DNA of 20,923 bases from IMG/VR virus record IMGVR_UViG_3300042863_000853, positions 1-20,923 of that record; one strand, 5' to 3'. Source of the stretch: a virus. A program made the translations under genes and the position numbers. This document shows, in pieces, positions 1 to 5,025 of this stretch (its first letter is position 1; every line of letters begins with the position of its first letter). Under the pieces are notes generated by a model, which ran no database searches, was not told the origin of the DNA, and worked only from the letters and a program-made list of their open reading frames with translations.

Positions 1-16
1 CACTGTTGGCGCAACT

Positions 17-157
17 TTAGTTTTTATACTCCTCTAATCCTCTCCACAGCATCCGGGCTTCGTTCCATCCGTGCCCGCATCGCTCATATTTGCCTTCTGC
101 CGCGCTTTTCCTGTCCCTCCTCACCCTATACACCATTTTCAATTTTCGCGCCCGCAT
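17..157 (-). CDS. possible 46-aa basic small protein
   Basis: This is a weak candidate. The frame opens with ATG at 157, seven bases after the palindromic site at 165-180, and reads MRARKLKMVYRV before ending in TAA. It is rich in Arg and Lys and has no recognisable domain. A frame on the opposite strand also stays open here, so coding is not proved. If the window continues beyond position 1, this would be a short gene in the divergent region upstream of the + strand small genes. An inner start at 136 is also possible. Confidence 0.2.
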   Translation of the reverse strand: MRARKLKMVYRVRRDRKSAAEGKYERCGHGWNEARMLWRGLEEYKN

Positions 158-164
158 ACAGCCT

Positions 165-180
165 TGATCGTTTACGATAA
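165..180. promoter_or_regulatory. palindromic site 1 (TGATCG-TTTA-CGATAA)
   Basis: One of nine copies of the dispersed palindrome TTATCG-N4-CGATAA; one base in the left arm differs. It is intergenic, ahead of the + strand gene at 237 and just upstream of a possible - strand ATG at 157. The likely role is a protein-binding site (inference). Confidence 0.6.
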
Positions 181-182
181 TA

Positions 183-206
183 TTCCCCTCCACTTTCCCC
201 TCCACT
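183..206 (+). repeat. 12-bp perfect tandem repeat in the leader of the first + gene
   Basis: TTCCCCTCCACT occurs twice head to tail (183-194 and 195-206), followed by ACAAACC and an A-rich stretch up to the ATG at 237. A near copy, TTCCCTCCACTACACCC, starts at 2019 in the leader of the second + operon. The shared leader element may help transcription or translation of the + strand operons, but no consensus -35/-10 pair is visible beside it. Confidence 0.5.
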
Positions 207-236
207 ACAAACCAAACACAAAACACATAAATACAT

Positions 237-638
237 ATGGAAATCGACATTACAACATTAGCAAAAATGAATTGCTTCACCCTCTCACATTCAGTTGCGG
301 AGGGCGGAGAAAATGCAGGTCAAAACACTTGGAATGCCTCAAAGAAGAAGGCTTTAAATTCCTCTCCACTCCTCAACACTCCCGAAAGGTTGCAAGCTAT
401 GCGGGACTTTGCGCGTGAAAGTGGGGGGTGGGATAGGGAAGAGATTGCGGCATGGAGCGATAATGAATTGAACGCTCTTTTCTTGCAATGGGTTTCCGGC
501 GATGTTCGAGAGATCGGAGCGGATTCTTTAGGTCAAATCAATTGGGAGGAAGCTGAGGAATTGCAACGCGAGGGACAAGCCCCCTCAAACATATTCAAAG
601 GGGATGATGAAAAGATTTATTTCTACCTTGGAAACTAA
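237..638 (+). CDS. small phage protein of unknown function (133 aa)
   Basis: The C-terminal two thirds look like a recurring small phage protein. A segment of the form RDFARESGGW..EEIAAWSDNELNALFLQWVSGD is followed by a closing IFKGDDEKIYFYLGN. From memory this layout (acidic helix, then an IF.GDDG.IYFYLG tail) is common in phage accessory regions, with no known function. No catalytic residues, signal peptide or membrane segment are seen. The ATG at 237 follows an A-rich leader like those of other genes here. The first ~45 residues are less protein-like, so an inner start (267 or 396) is possible. It is the first gene of a four-gene + strand cluster, with 22 bases before the next start. Confidence 0.65.
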   Translation: MEIDITTLAKMNCFTLSHSVAEGGENAGQNTWNASKKKALNSSPLLNTPERLQAMRDFARESGGWDREEIAAWSDNELNALFLQWVSGDVREIGADSLGQINWEEAEELQREGQAPSNIFKGDDEKIYFYLGN

Positions 639-660
639 ACACTCAACACCTAAAAAACTA

Positions 661-960
661 ATGAATAACACACTCCACACTCCCGCACCTTGGAAACCTG
701 ACCTCGTATCGCTCAGAATATGGGCGAATGATGGTAACATTGAAATAGCCCGCACGTCTTCGGATGTCGGAATACAAGAGGAGGAGGCTAACACTCGTTT
801 GATCTCCGCCGCTCCTGATTTACTCTCCGCACTTGAAAATCTTATGGCAAGATGCGTTAAAGATGCTGAAAACTATGCGCCAGATGGAAATGAACCAATA
901 TGGGCCTTCATTTCCGACGCGTCCGACGCAATATCTAAAGCAAAAGGGAGGGCAAAATGA
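661..960 (+). CDS. small phage protein with TRLISAAPDLLSALE motif (99 aa)
   Basis: The product starts MNNTLHTPAPWK and contains TRLISAAPDLLSALENL around residues 48-64. This matches a very common small-phage-protein pattern (N..LI..AP.LL.AL..L) of unknown function. The frame is open from 604, but the ATG at 661 is preferred: it is preceded by AAAAAACTA like other starts here, follows the upstream stop after a short spacer, and begins where the family usually begins. The 3' end overlaps the next gene by an ATGA junction, implying translational coupling. It is probably a cytoplasmic early protein; the role is not known. Confidence 0.75.
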   Translation: MNNTLHTPAPWKPDLVSLRIWANDGNIEIARTSSDVGIQEEEANTRLISAAPDLLSALENLMARCVKDAENYAPDGNEPIWAFISDASDAISKAKGRAK

Positions 961-1190
961 TTCAGAAACTAATCTTTCCCGGTGGTATCTTCTCTCCCGG
1001 CACGTTTGTTCTCCACAAGATCAAAGGTAAATTTACGGGAAAATGCTCCGCTTGGTATGACTCAGAAGGAAAACTAACAGACTGCGAGTGGATTCGCAAA
1101 GATGGAAGGGTCTGTCTCATCCCTCCACACAAGCCAATGTATCGGTTTCTTGAATCCTTGGGTCCAATCTGGAAAGGGGGTGCAAAATGA
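957..1190 (+). CDS. hypothetical phage protein (77 aa)
   Basis: I do not recognise this protein. It opens MIQKLIFPGGIFSPGTFVLH and has a basic middle (KIKGKFTGKCSAWYDSEGK) with scattered aromatics and two Cys in a short SAWYDSEGKLTDCEW segment. This is compatible with a small beta-rich fold. There is no signal peptide or membrane helix. The start overlaps the previous stop (ATGA at 957-960) and its own stop overlaps the next start (ATGA at 1187-1190). This arrangement is the best evidence that it is a real gene in a coupled operon. Confidence 0.68.
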   Translation: MIQKLIFPGGIFSPGTFVLHKIKGKFTGKCSAWYDSEGKLTDCEWIRKDGRVCLIPPHKPMYRFLESLGPIWKGGAK

Positions 1191-1357
1191 GCTTAGAATA
1201 TAAAGAGCTTTCCAAACGCATTAAATCCGCAAAGGATTTAAAATCCCTCCACAGGCTCGAAATATCCTGCCAGCGTATTTACTCAGCCGGATTCTTAACG
1301 CCCCGCGAGCTTGTCATTTTAGACACGATGCTCATGGATAGGGTAGCAAAATTCTGA
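1187..1357 (+). CDS. hypothetical helical phage protein (56 aa)
   Basis: This short gene was read directly. It starts at an ATGA overlap with the preceding stop and runs MSLEYKELSKRIKSAKDLKS through a helix-rich middle to LTPRELVILDTMLMDRVAKF. The heptad-like spacing of Leu and Ile suggests two amphipathic helices. No family is recognised. It is the last gene of the left + strand cluster and is followed within 13 bases by a GC-rich hairpin that could end transcription. Confidence 0.6.
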   Translation: MSLEYKELSKRIKSAKDLKSLHRLEISCQRIYSAGFLTPRELVILDTMLMDRVAKF

Positions 1358-1369
1358 CTCTCCACAAAT

Positions 1370-1394
1370 GCGGGGGAGGTCTATCCTTCCCCGC
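1370..1394 (+). terminator. GC-rich hairpin between convergent genes
   Basis: A 10-bp stem (1370-1379 with 1385-1394) closes a 5-nt loop. The single non-Watson-Crick pair (1376/1388) is G.U on the + strand and A.C on the - strand, so it fits + strand RNA better. It lies just after the 56-aa gene and overlaps the 3' end of the convergent - strand gene. No T-tract follows, so termination is only likely. Confidence 0.4.
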
Positions 1395-1977
1395 CTTCCA
1401 CTATGGTTGCCAATTCTGATTCATTTTCCGACCCCTCCGCACTCTGGACATATTCAGCGGATACAATCTCGATTTTATCGGCTTTCGTTGGGCCTGTCAC
1501 ATGAAGATTAATCATCGCATTTACGGATAACCCTTTCTTATCGTGCATATTATTTTCATCCAATCCCAATGCCCTCGTTGCCAACTTCTCGTATTCTGCG
1601 AGGACATCCAGCCGCTGCGATTGCTCTTTAATGTTCCCCGTCTTGTGTCTCTCCTCAATCTGTTTTCTCTCCGCTGCAATCTCTCGCAGCATAAACGTGT
1701 AATGGTTAGCGGTTTCCACTACCATCAAGTCCTCAAGCTTAGGAGCAACCACATTCGCCACTTGCTCACGCAGGCGTTTCCTTTTCTCAATCCACTTGTT
1801 TTTGACCATGCAATTCTTGAGATAAAATCGGCTCATCTGAGCGAACTCAGGCAGCTTCAGAATGTCCGACATCTCCGCTCCACCCATGAATAAGGTTTCA
1901 ATCTTCTCCATGTCCCACTTCTTCCTGCCTTTCCCTCGGCCTAACTTTTCGACTGGCGTTTCTGGCGTTTTGTTCAT
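1381..1977 (-). CDS. terminase small subunit-like DNA-binding protein (198 aa)
   Basis: The N-terminus is basic (GRGKGRKKWDMEKIETLFMGG) and continues into a likely helix-turn-helix (residues ~20-60). A long charged helical stretch follows (KNKWIEKRKRLREQVANVV, then LREIAAERKQIEERHK and LDVLAEYEKLATRALGLDE). The C-terminus is acidic and probably disordered. This order of HTH, central oligomerisation helices and variable tail is typical of phage small terminases, which recognise packaging sites and deliver them to the large subunit. The call rests on architecture, not a diagnostic motif; a regulator or other HTH protein is possible. The gene is alone on the - strand, divergent from the helicase operon. 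No large terminase is visible in the window. Confidence 0.55.
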   Translation of the reverse strand: MNKTPETPVEKLGRGKGRKKWDMEKIETLFMGGAEMSDILKLPEFAQMSRFYLKNCMVKNKWIEKRKRLREQVANVVAPKLEDLMVVETANHYTFMLREIAAERKQIEERHKTGNIKEQSQRLDVLAEYEKLATRALGLDENNMHDKKGLSVNAMINLHVTGPTKADKIEIVSAEYVQSAEGSENESELATIVEGGEG

Positions 1978-1983
1978 AGTTTT

Positions 1984-2012
1984 ATATTGTCAAAACCCTG
2001 ATAAATTGTCAA
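1984..2012 (-). promoter_or_regulatory. weak candidate promoter for the terminase-like gene
   Basis: On the - strand a perfect TTGACA (2012-2007) is followed after 17 bases by CAATAT (1989-1984). The predicted start falls almost at the ATG at 1977, so the transcript would be nearly leaderless. A direct repeat ATTGTCAAA (1986-1994 and 2005-2013, 19 bp apart) may alternatively be a pair of operator half-sites in this divergent region. Confidence 0.25.
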
Positions 2013-2043
2013 ATGATTTTCCCTCCACTACACCCAAACTAAA

Positions 2044-2181
2044 ATGAAAACAACACCACACATAACAAAAACGCAATCCACTTGCCTGCCTCCCGAAGCT
2101 TATATTCGCCTCTGGAAGTCTGCCGCAACTGAAACCTACACTCCTAAATTCAAATCCACATTCATTCCAAAAAAGAAATGA
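2044..2181 (+). CDS. hypothetical small protein (45 aa)
   Basis: This short gene was read directly. The ATG at 2044 follows ACACCCAAACTAAA, the same style of leader as the gene at 237, and the TGA overlaps the next ATG (2178-2181). The product is MKTTPHITKTQSTCLPPEAY followed by a short basic tail ending PKKK. It is small, basic and probably unstructured at both ends; no family is recognised. Its leader and coupling to the next two genes are the main support. It would be the first gene of the helicase operon. Confidence 0.55.
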   Translation: MKTTPHITKTQSTCLPPEAYIRLWKSAATETYTPKFKSTFIPKKK

Positions 2182-2366
2182 GAACTTTTACACTACACAA
2201 ACAGAAACCAGTCTTTCGTATCAAGAACACTCACCTCTCTGGCGAGTCAGTTAAACGCGAACTCATGGAAGCATTGGAAGCGGTATTAGACTGCTATGGT
2301 GATTCCGACTCTTTGATTATGATGCAGTGCCGGGCGGCTCTTGATCGCGCAAGGAGGAATCCATGA
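2178..2366 (+). CDS. hypothetical small phage protein (62 aa)
   Basis: The product is MRTFTLHKQKPVFRIKNTHL, then a helical C-terminal half with LMEALEAVLDCYGDSDSL and a final basic helix (CRAALDRARRNP). The pattern AL.A+L...GDS......CRAALD.AR resembles small helical phage proteins of unknown function. It is joined by ATGA overlaps to the genes on both sides, so it is probably co-translated with the helicase. No membrane segment, metal site or enzyme motif is seen. Confidence 0.68.
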   Translation: MRTFTLHKQKPVFRIKNTHLSGESVKRELMEALEAVLDCYGDSDSLIMMQCRAALDRARRNP

Positions 2367-3988
2367 ATATAAATGACCTCATGGCCGTAGTTGAGTGGTC
2401 GCAACCCATTCAACTCAATACAAAGCGAGGAGTTCGACTCCTCAAGAAAGCACCCATTGAACAGGCATTCTGGAAAGTTTATGCAGAAGATAAAGAACTA
2501 TTCAAAAAGCAGATGGGTGACGCTGGCATTCAACTCGGCAAGTTCCGCGATGAGTGGCAGTTAACTTGGTGGTCGGGAGATGATCTAAAATTTAAGCAGA
2601 TTATCGTAACCGATACTCAGGCCGAAGCTATTGCTGAATTAGATTTAGTTCCTCTGCTTCACCCCGAAGGCTTGTTAGAGTATCAGATTACCTCTGTCCA
2701 GATGGGCGTTGCCTCGATGAATAAGTATAATCGCGCCCTGCTTGGGCATTCAACGGGTGTTGGTAAAACATTCTGTGCTTTAGGTATTGCAAGAGAGTTA
2801 GGAAAACGTATTGCGGTCATCTGCCCCAAGCCGATTACCACAGACTGGCATCGTGCCGCGAAGATGATGGGTGTTGAGGTATTCGAGATTTGCGGGTGGG
2901 AGTTTTGTAAAACCGGAAAATCCAAAATCGGAAAATGGACTTGTGATTCTAAAAAGAAATTTGAATATCAACTCCCCGCTGATGTTCTTCTCGTATTCGA
3001 TGAGGTTCACAGAGGAAAAGGTGAAGCCACCCAAAACGCCTATCTTGTCAGGGATTCAGTAAATCAGAATATCCCCGCCATTGCCTTGTCTGCTACCATA
3101 GCGGATGATCCCACTAAGTTGTGGGCATTAGGTCAGTTCCTCGGTCTGCACCAAGGCGGCAAAGATTATTTCCGATTCCTCAGTCAAAACGGATGCAGGA
3201 AGACCCGATTCGGAATGCAGTTCACAGGCGGGCATTCAGTCCTTAAGAAACTCCATAGCCGCATCTACCCAGAGCGAGGCAATCGACTCAGGCACTCTGA
3301 TCTCGGTGATGCTTTCCCTGAGACTCTGATAAAGGCAAAGGCATTTGACATGGACAACGCCAAGAAGATTGCCAATGAATACGATGACTTGTGCAACCGA
3401 ATCGAGGAGTTGCGTATGCAGGAAAACTTCTCAGCCAATGTTTTGGCAGAACAGACTCGCGCTCGCCAAAGAATTGAAATGTTAAAAGCTCCCGCTGTAG
3501 CAGCAATGACACGCGATTTACTGGAAGAGGGTCATAGTATTTTCATTGCAGTCAACTACACCGAGAGTCGCCAATGGTTGATGGAAGAGTTGAAAACCGA
3601 TTGCGCTATCTATGGCGGACAGTCCGATATGGAACGCCGAGGCAAAATTGACTCGTTCCAGAATGATAAAAGCCGAGTCATAATTGGACAAATTCAAGCG
3701 TGTCGGGAAGGATTAAACCTGCACGATCTTAATGGTAATCACTCACGCGTTTCTCTAATAATGCCAAGTCCAAGCATTTACGACACCAAGCAGGTATTGG
3801 GTCGGGTGCATAGGTCAGGCGGGAAAACCAAATCAATCCAGTTTTTGGTATACGCAGCGGGTGTTCCTATCGAAGAAAATATCTGTGAGAAGCTGGATGT
3901 TAAACTGAAGAGACTCGATGTCTTAGCCGATGGTGAATGCGATCCAACGATTTCACTACTTCCAAAAGATGAAGAAAAACTAATCTAA
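2363..3988 (+). CDS. SNF2/DEAD-like superfamily 2 helicase (541 aa)
   Basis: An ATP-dependent SF2 helicase or translocase, most like phage SNF2-type proteins acting in DNA replication or recombination. Lobe 1 has Walker A GHSTGVGKT (128-136), the DEVH box (213-216) and motif III SAT (243-245). Lobe 2 has motif V around QACREGLNLHD (445-455) and motif VI QVLGRVHR (477-484). The set is complete, so the enzyme should be active. A 100-residue N-terminal region precedes the core. The start at 2363 overlaps the previous stop (ATGA). The gene carries palindromic site 2 near codon 82 and a perfect 7-bp-arm inverted repeat at 2427-2443. It ends before a strong terminator. The nuclease, SSB and ParB-like genes on the other strand complete a replication/recombination set. 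Confidence 0.93.
   Translation: MNINDLMAVVEWSQPIQLNTKRGVRLLKKAPIEQAFWKVYAEDKELFKKQMGDAGIQLGKFRDEWQLTWWSGDDLKFKQIIVTDTQAEAIAELDLVPLLHPEGLLEYQITSVQMGVASMNKYNRALLGHSTGVGKTFCALGIARELGKRIAVICPKPITTDWHRAAKMMGVEVFEICGWEFCKTGKSKIGKWTCDSKKKFEYQLPADVLLVFDEVHRGKGEATQNAYLVRDSVNQNIPAIALSATIADDPTKLWALGQFLGLHQGGKDYFRFLSQNGCRKTRFGMQFTGGHSVLKKLHSRIYPERGNRLRHSDLGDAFPETLIKAKAFDMDNAKKIANEYDDLCNRIEELRMQENFSANVLAEQTRARQRIEMLKAPAVAAMTRDLLEEGHSIFIAVNYTESRQWLMEELKTDCAIYGGQSDMERRGKIDSFQNDKSRVIIGQIQACREGLNLHDLNGNHSRVSLIMPSPSIYDTKQVLGRVHRSGGKTKSIQFLVYAAGVPIEENICEKLDVKLKRLDVLADGECDPTISLLPKDEEKLI
2601..2616. promoter_or_regulatory. palindromic site 2 (TTATCG-TAAC-CGATAC)
   Basis: A copy of the dispersed palindrome with one arm base changed. 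It lies inside the helicase gene (about codons 80-85), so if bound it acts like a stoperator or DNA-organising site rather than a promoter operator. Confidence 0.6.
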
Positions 3989-4007
3989 ATCCAGTTTCAC
4001 TCAAACT

Positions 4008-4510
4008 TAAAAACCAGATTGGAAGAAATTCCTTTCTGGTTTTTTTGTTTTCTAAACTAATCTGAAACTATTCAGAATATATTCTACTCGGAGATCAATG
4101 AATCTCCTGCGTTTCTGGCGGGGCAGAACCAGAGCGACAAGTCTCCCAAGAAATTTGGGAAAACTTGCCGAATGAATCATACGTTTCAGTATGGGTGTTG
4201 TCACCTTTCGCTTAACAATCCACGCCCAGCGGTCTTCCTTTACCTAGGCTAGTCTAATCTCGTTGACTAATTGCAAGTCGTCCCGAAGGACAGCATTAAG
4301 TTGGCAGGATAACAGTCTCGGCAGCCAGTCCAACTCCACTCCTTCACCAGTATTTAGCAGACTACTCTCGGTGCGTCCTACACGCATCCCCGCTGGCTAC
4401 ACGATCCAATGGTGGCAAAAAATAGGGCCTGTCGTAGCTTGCGGACTACAACAGACCCATTTTATTGACTCAAAATTGATCTCCAAAGTCCGCAAGAACT
4501 CGTATTGGAT
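4008..4510 (-). ncRNA. large structured noncoding RNA candidate (~500 nt)
   Basis: No convincing gene lies between 3989 and 4570. Read as - strand RNA, the region folds into a nested structure. A 13-bp closing helix joins 4475-4487 to 4087-4099. A 13-bp hairpin pairs 4446-4458 with 4425-4437, and its 8-nt loop can pair with 4488-4496 (9-bp pseudoknot). A 7-bp helix (4390-4396 with 4226-4232) encloses hairpins at 4371-4387, 4299-4335, 4280-4291 (C-UUCG-G loop) and 4250-4269. Further hairpins are at 4194-4205, 4178-4193, 4138-4167 and 4114-4133. Interior G.U pairs in the two 13-bp helices are C.A mismatches on the + strand, which fixes the strand. A promoter (4517-4544) and the terminator at 4011-4042 bracket it. 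It does not match tmRNA, RNase P, group I intron or 6S RNA as I know them. It recalls phage ornate RNAs such as GOLLD or ROOL in size and setting, but I cannot assign it. Confidence 0.75.
4011..4046 (+). terminator. rho-independent terminator, usable on both strands
   Basis: The stem AAACCAGA (4011-4018) pairs with TCTGGTTT (4035-4042). Inside it GGAA (4021-4024) pairs with TTCC (4029-4032) around a GAAA loop. On the + strand a run of seven T (4040-4046) follows, ending the helicase operon. On the - strand five T follow (4013-4009), so it can also end the convergent RNA. Confidence 0.88.
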
Positions 4511-4515
4511 ACGAG
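4499..4515. promoter_or_regulatory. perfect inverted repeat at the ncRNA start site
   Basis: CTCGTAT-TGG-ATACGAG has 7-bp arms and lies directly downstream of the -10 element, covering the expected start of the - strand RNA (~4510). It may be an operator of a second type, or a 5' hairpin if transcription begins further upstream. It differs in sequence from the dispersed palindrome. Confidence 0.4.
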
Positions 4516-4516
4516 G

Positions 4517-4544
4517 AATCTAACAGAGCAAAGATCAATGTCAA
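4517..4544 (-). promoter_or_regulatory. sigma70-like promoter for the ncRNA
   Basis: TTGACA (4544-4539), 16-bp spacer, TAGATT (4522-4517). The hexamers and spacing are identical to the early-operon promoter at 8468-8495. Palindromic site 3 begins 9 bp upstream of the -35. The expected start is near 4510, inside an inverted repeat. Confidence 0.65.
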
Positions 4545-4553
4545 ATACTTTTT

Positions 4554-4569
4554 TTATCGGTTACGATAA
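4554..4569. promoter_or_regulatory. palindromic site 3 (TTATCG-GTTA-CGATAA)
   Basis: Both 6-bp arms are perfect. It sits between the stop of the 93-aa gene (4571) and the -35 of the ncRNA promoter. A bound protein here could activate or block that promoter, or stop transcription arriving from the early operon. Confidence 0.7.
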
Positions 4570-4570
4570 T

Positions 4571-4852
4571 TCAGCTAATGATCCGAGAAGGTTCCTCTTT
4601 CTCCTCTTCCTTATCAAAACGCTTTCGGAATTGCGCTTGAGTATAGAAAAGGAATGCCAGTTCCAAGTAGCGGATAGCTTCAAATCCCTCACCCTTACGG
4701 GATTCTGATTTGATAACCATCATGCTTGCTGTATGAAGAAGGCTTGCCATTGCATGGACTCGTTCGTTTAGTGTCTCGTCTGCTGATTTGATGAAAGTGA
4801 AAGCTTCCATTACAGATTTCGAGGTTTCGTTTTGTGGTGTTTGTTCTGACAT
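4571..4852 (-). CDS. small helical protein, possible Acb2-like cyclic-oligonucleotide sponge (93 aa)
   Basis: The start at 4852 (MSEQTPQNETSKSVMEAF) is chosen over a longer reading to 4957. It follows an AAAATAATT leader two bases after the upstream stop. Residues 18-76 share a pattern that I recall from Acb2/Vs.4-like (DUF7681) proteins: FTF at 18-20, R31, a long hydrophobic helix to ~47, SR at 51-52, then LE.A (63-66), A73 and R76. Those proteins are ~90-aa helical oligomers that bind cyclic nucleotides and block CBASS defence. The length matches and the LE.A......A..R spacing is exact, but the tail is more acidic and typical aromatics (WANA) are replaced by FYTQ. This is a similarity noted by eye; an unrelated helical protein is quite possible. 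Confidence 0.45.
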   Translation of the reverse strand: MSEQTPQNETSKSVMEAFTFIKSADETLNERVHAMASLLHTASMMVIKSESRKGEGFEAIRYLELAFLFYTQAQFRKRFDKEEEKEEPSRIIS

Positions 4853-4854
4853 AA

Positions 4855-5025
4855 TTATTTTTGTTTTAGGTAAATGTGATTGTTTCTGAATGCTCTTAAT
4901 GAATTTACATGAGATTTGATTCTTTTTCTCCAATATAAATCTGATCTCCATGACCAACGCTTATTGATCTCCAACTGCAATAAGGATTGAATGTTTATAC
5001 TTACTTCGATGGGAATCTCTTTCAT
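4855..5025 (-). CDS. hypothetical basic small protein (56 aa)
   Basis: The ATG at 5025-5023 overlaps the stop of the ParB-like gene (ATGA), and the stop lies two bases before the start of the 93-aa gene. The product begins MKEIPIEVSINIQSLLQLEI and continues into a strongly basic, aromatic stretch (NKRWSWRSDLYWRKRIKSHV). It may bind nucleic acid, but no fold is recognised. Support comes from the tight operon fit rather than from similarity. Confidence 0.5.
   Translation of the reverse strand: MKEIPIEVSINIQSLLQLEINKRWSWRSDLYWRKRIKSHVNSLRAFRNNHIYLKQK

Noticed and set aside
71-418. 115-aa + strand ORF
   Set aside because: It is Pro/His-rich with no domain-like pattern and runs through the leader and tandem repeats. 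The frame starting at 237 carries the recognisable phage protein.
2420-2446. tRNA T-arm-like sequence (GGAGTTCGACTCC)
   Set aside because: The register of the TTC loop does not give a 5-bp T stem, no acceptor, D or anticodon arms are nearby, and it lies inside the helicase reading frame.
4263-4523. 86-aa open frame on the + strand across the ncRNA region
   Set aside because: Composition is unlike a protein (Ser/Thr/Arg-rich with no pattern), it runs against the promoter and G.U evidence for - strand RNA, and it has no leader like those of real genes here.
4092-4540. Nine-base direct repeat AGATCAATG (4092-4100 and 4532-4540) as target-site duplication of an insertion
   Set aside because: There are no transposase remnants or inverted termini. 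The left copy is part of the closing helix and the right copy overlaps the -35 element, so both have other explanations.
4008-4570. Group I intron or HEARO/omega RNA
   Set aside because: No interrupted gene, homing endonuclease or IscB/HNH gene is adjacent, and I could not find the conserved core elements of a group I intron. A model search would be decisive.
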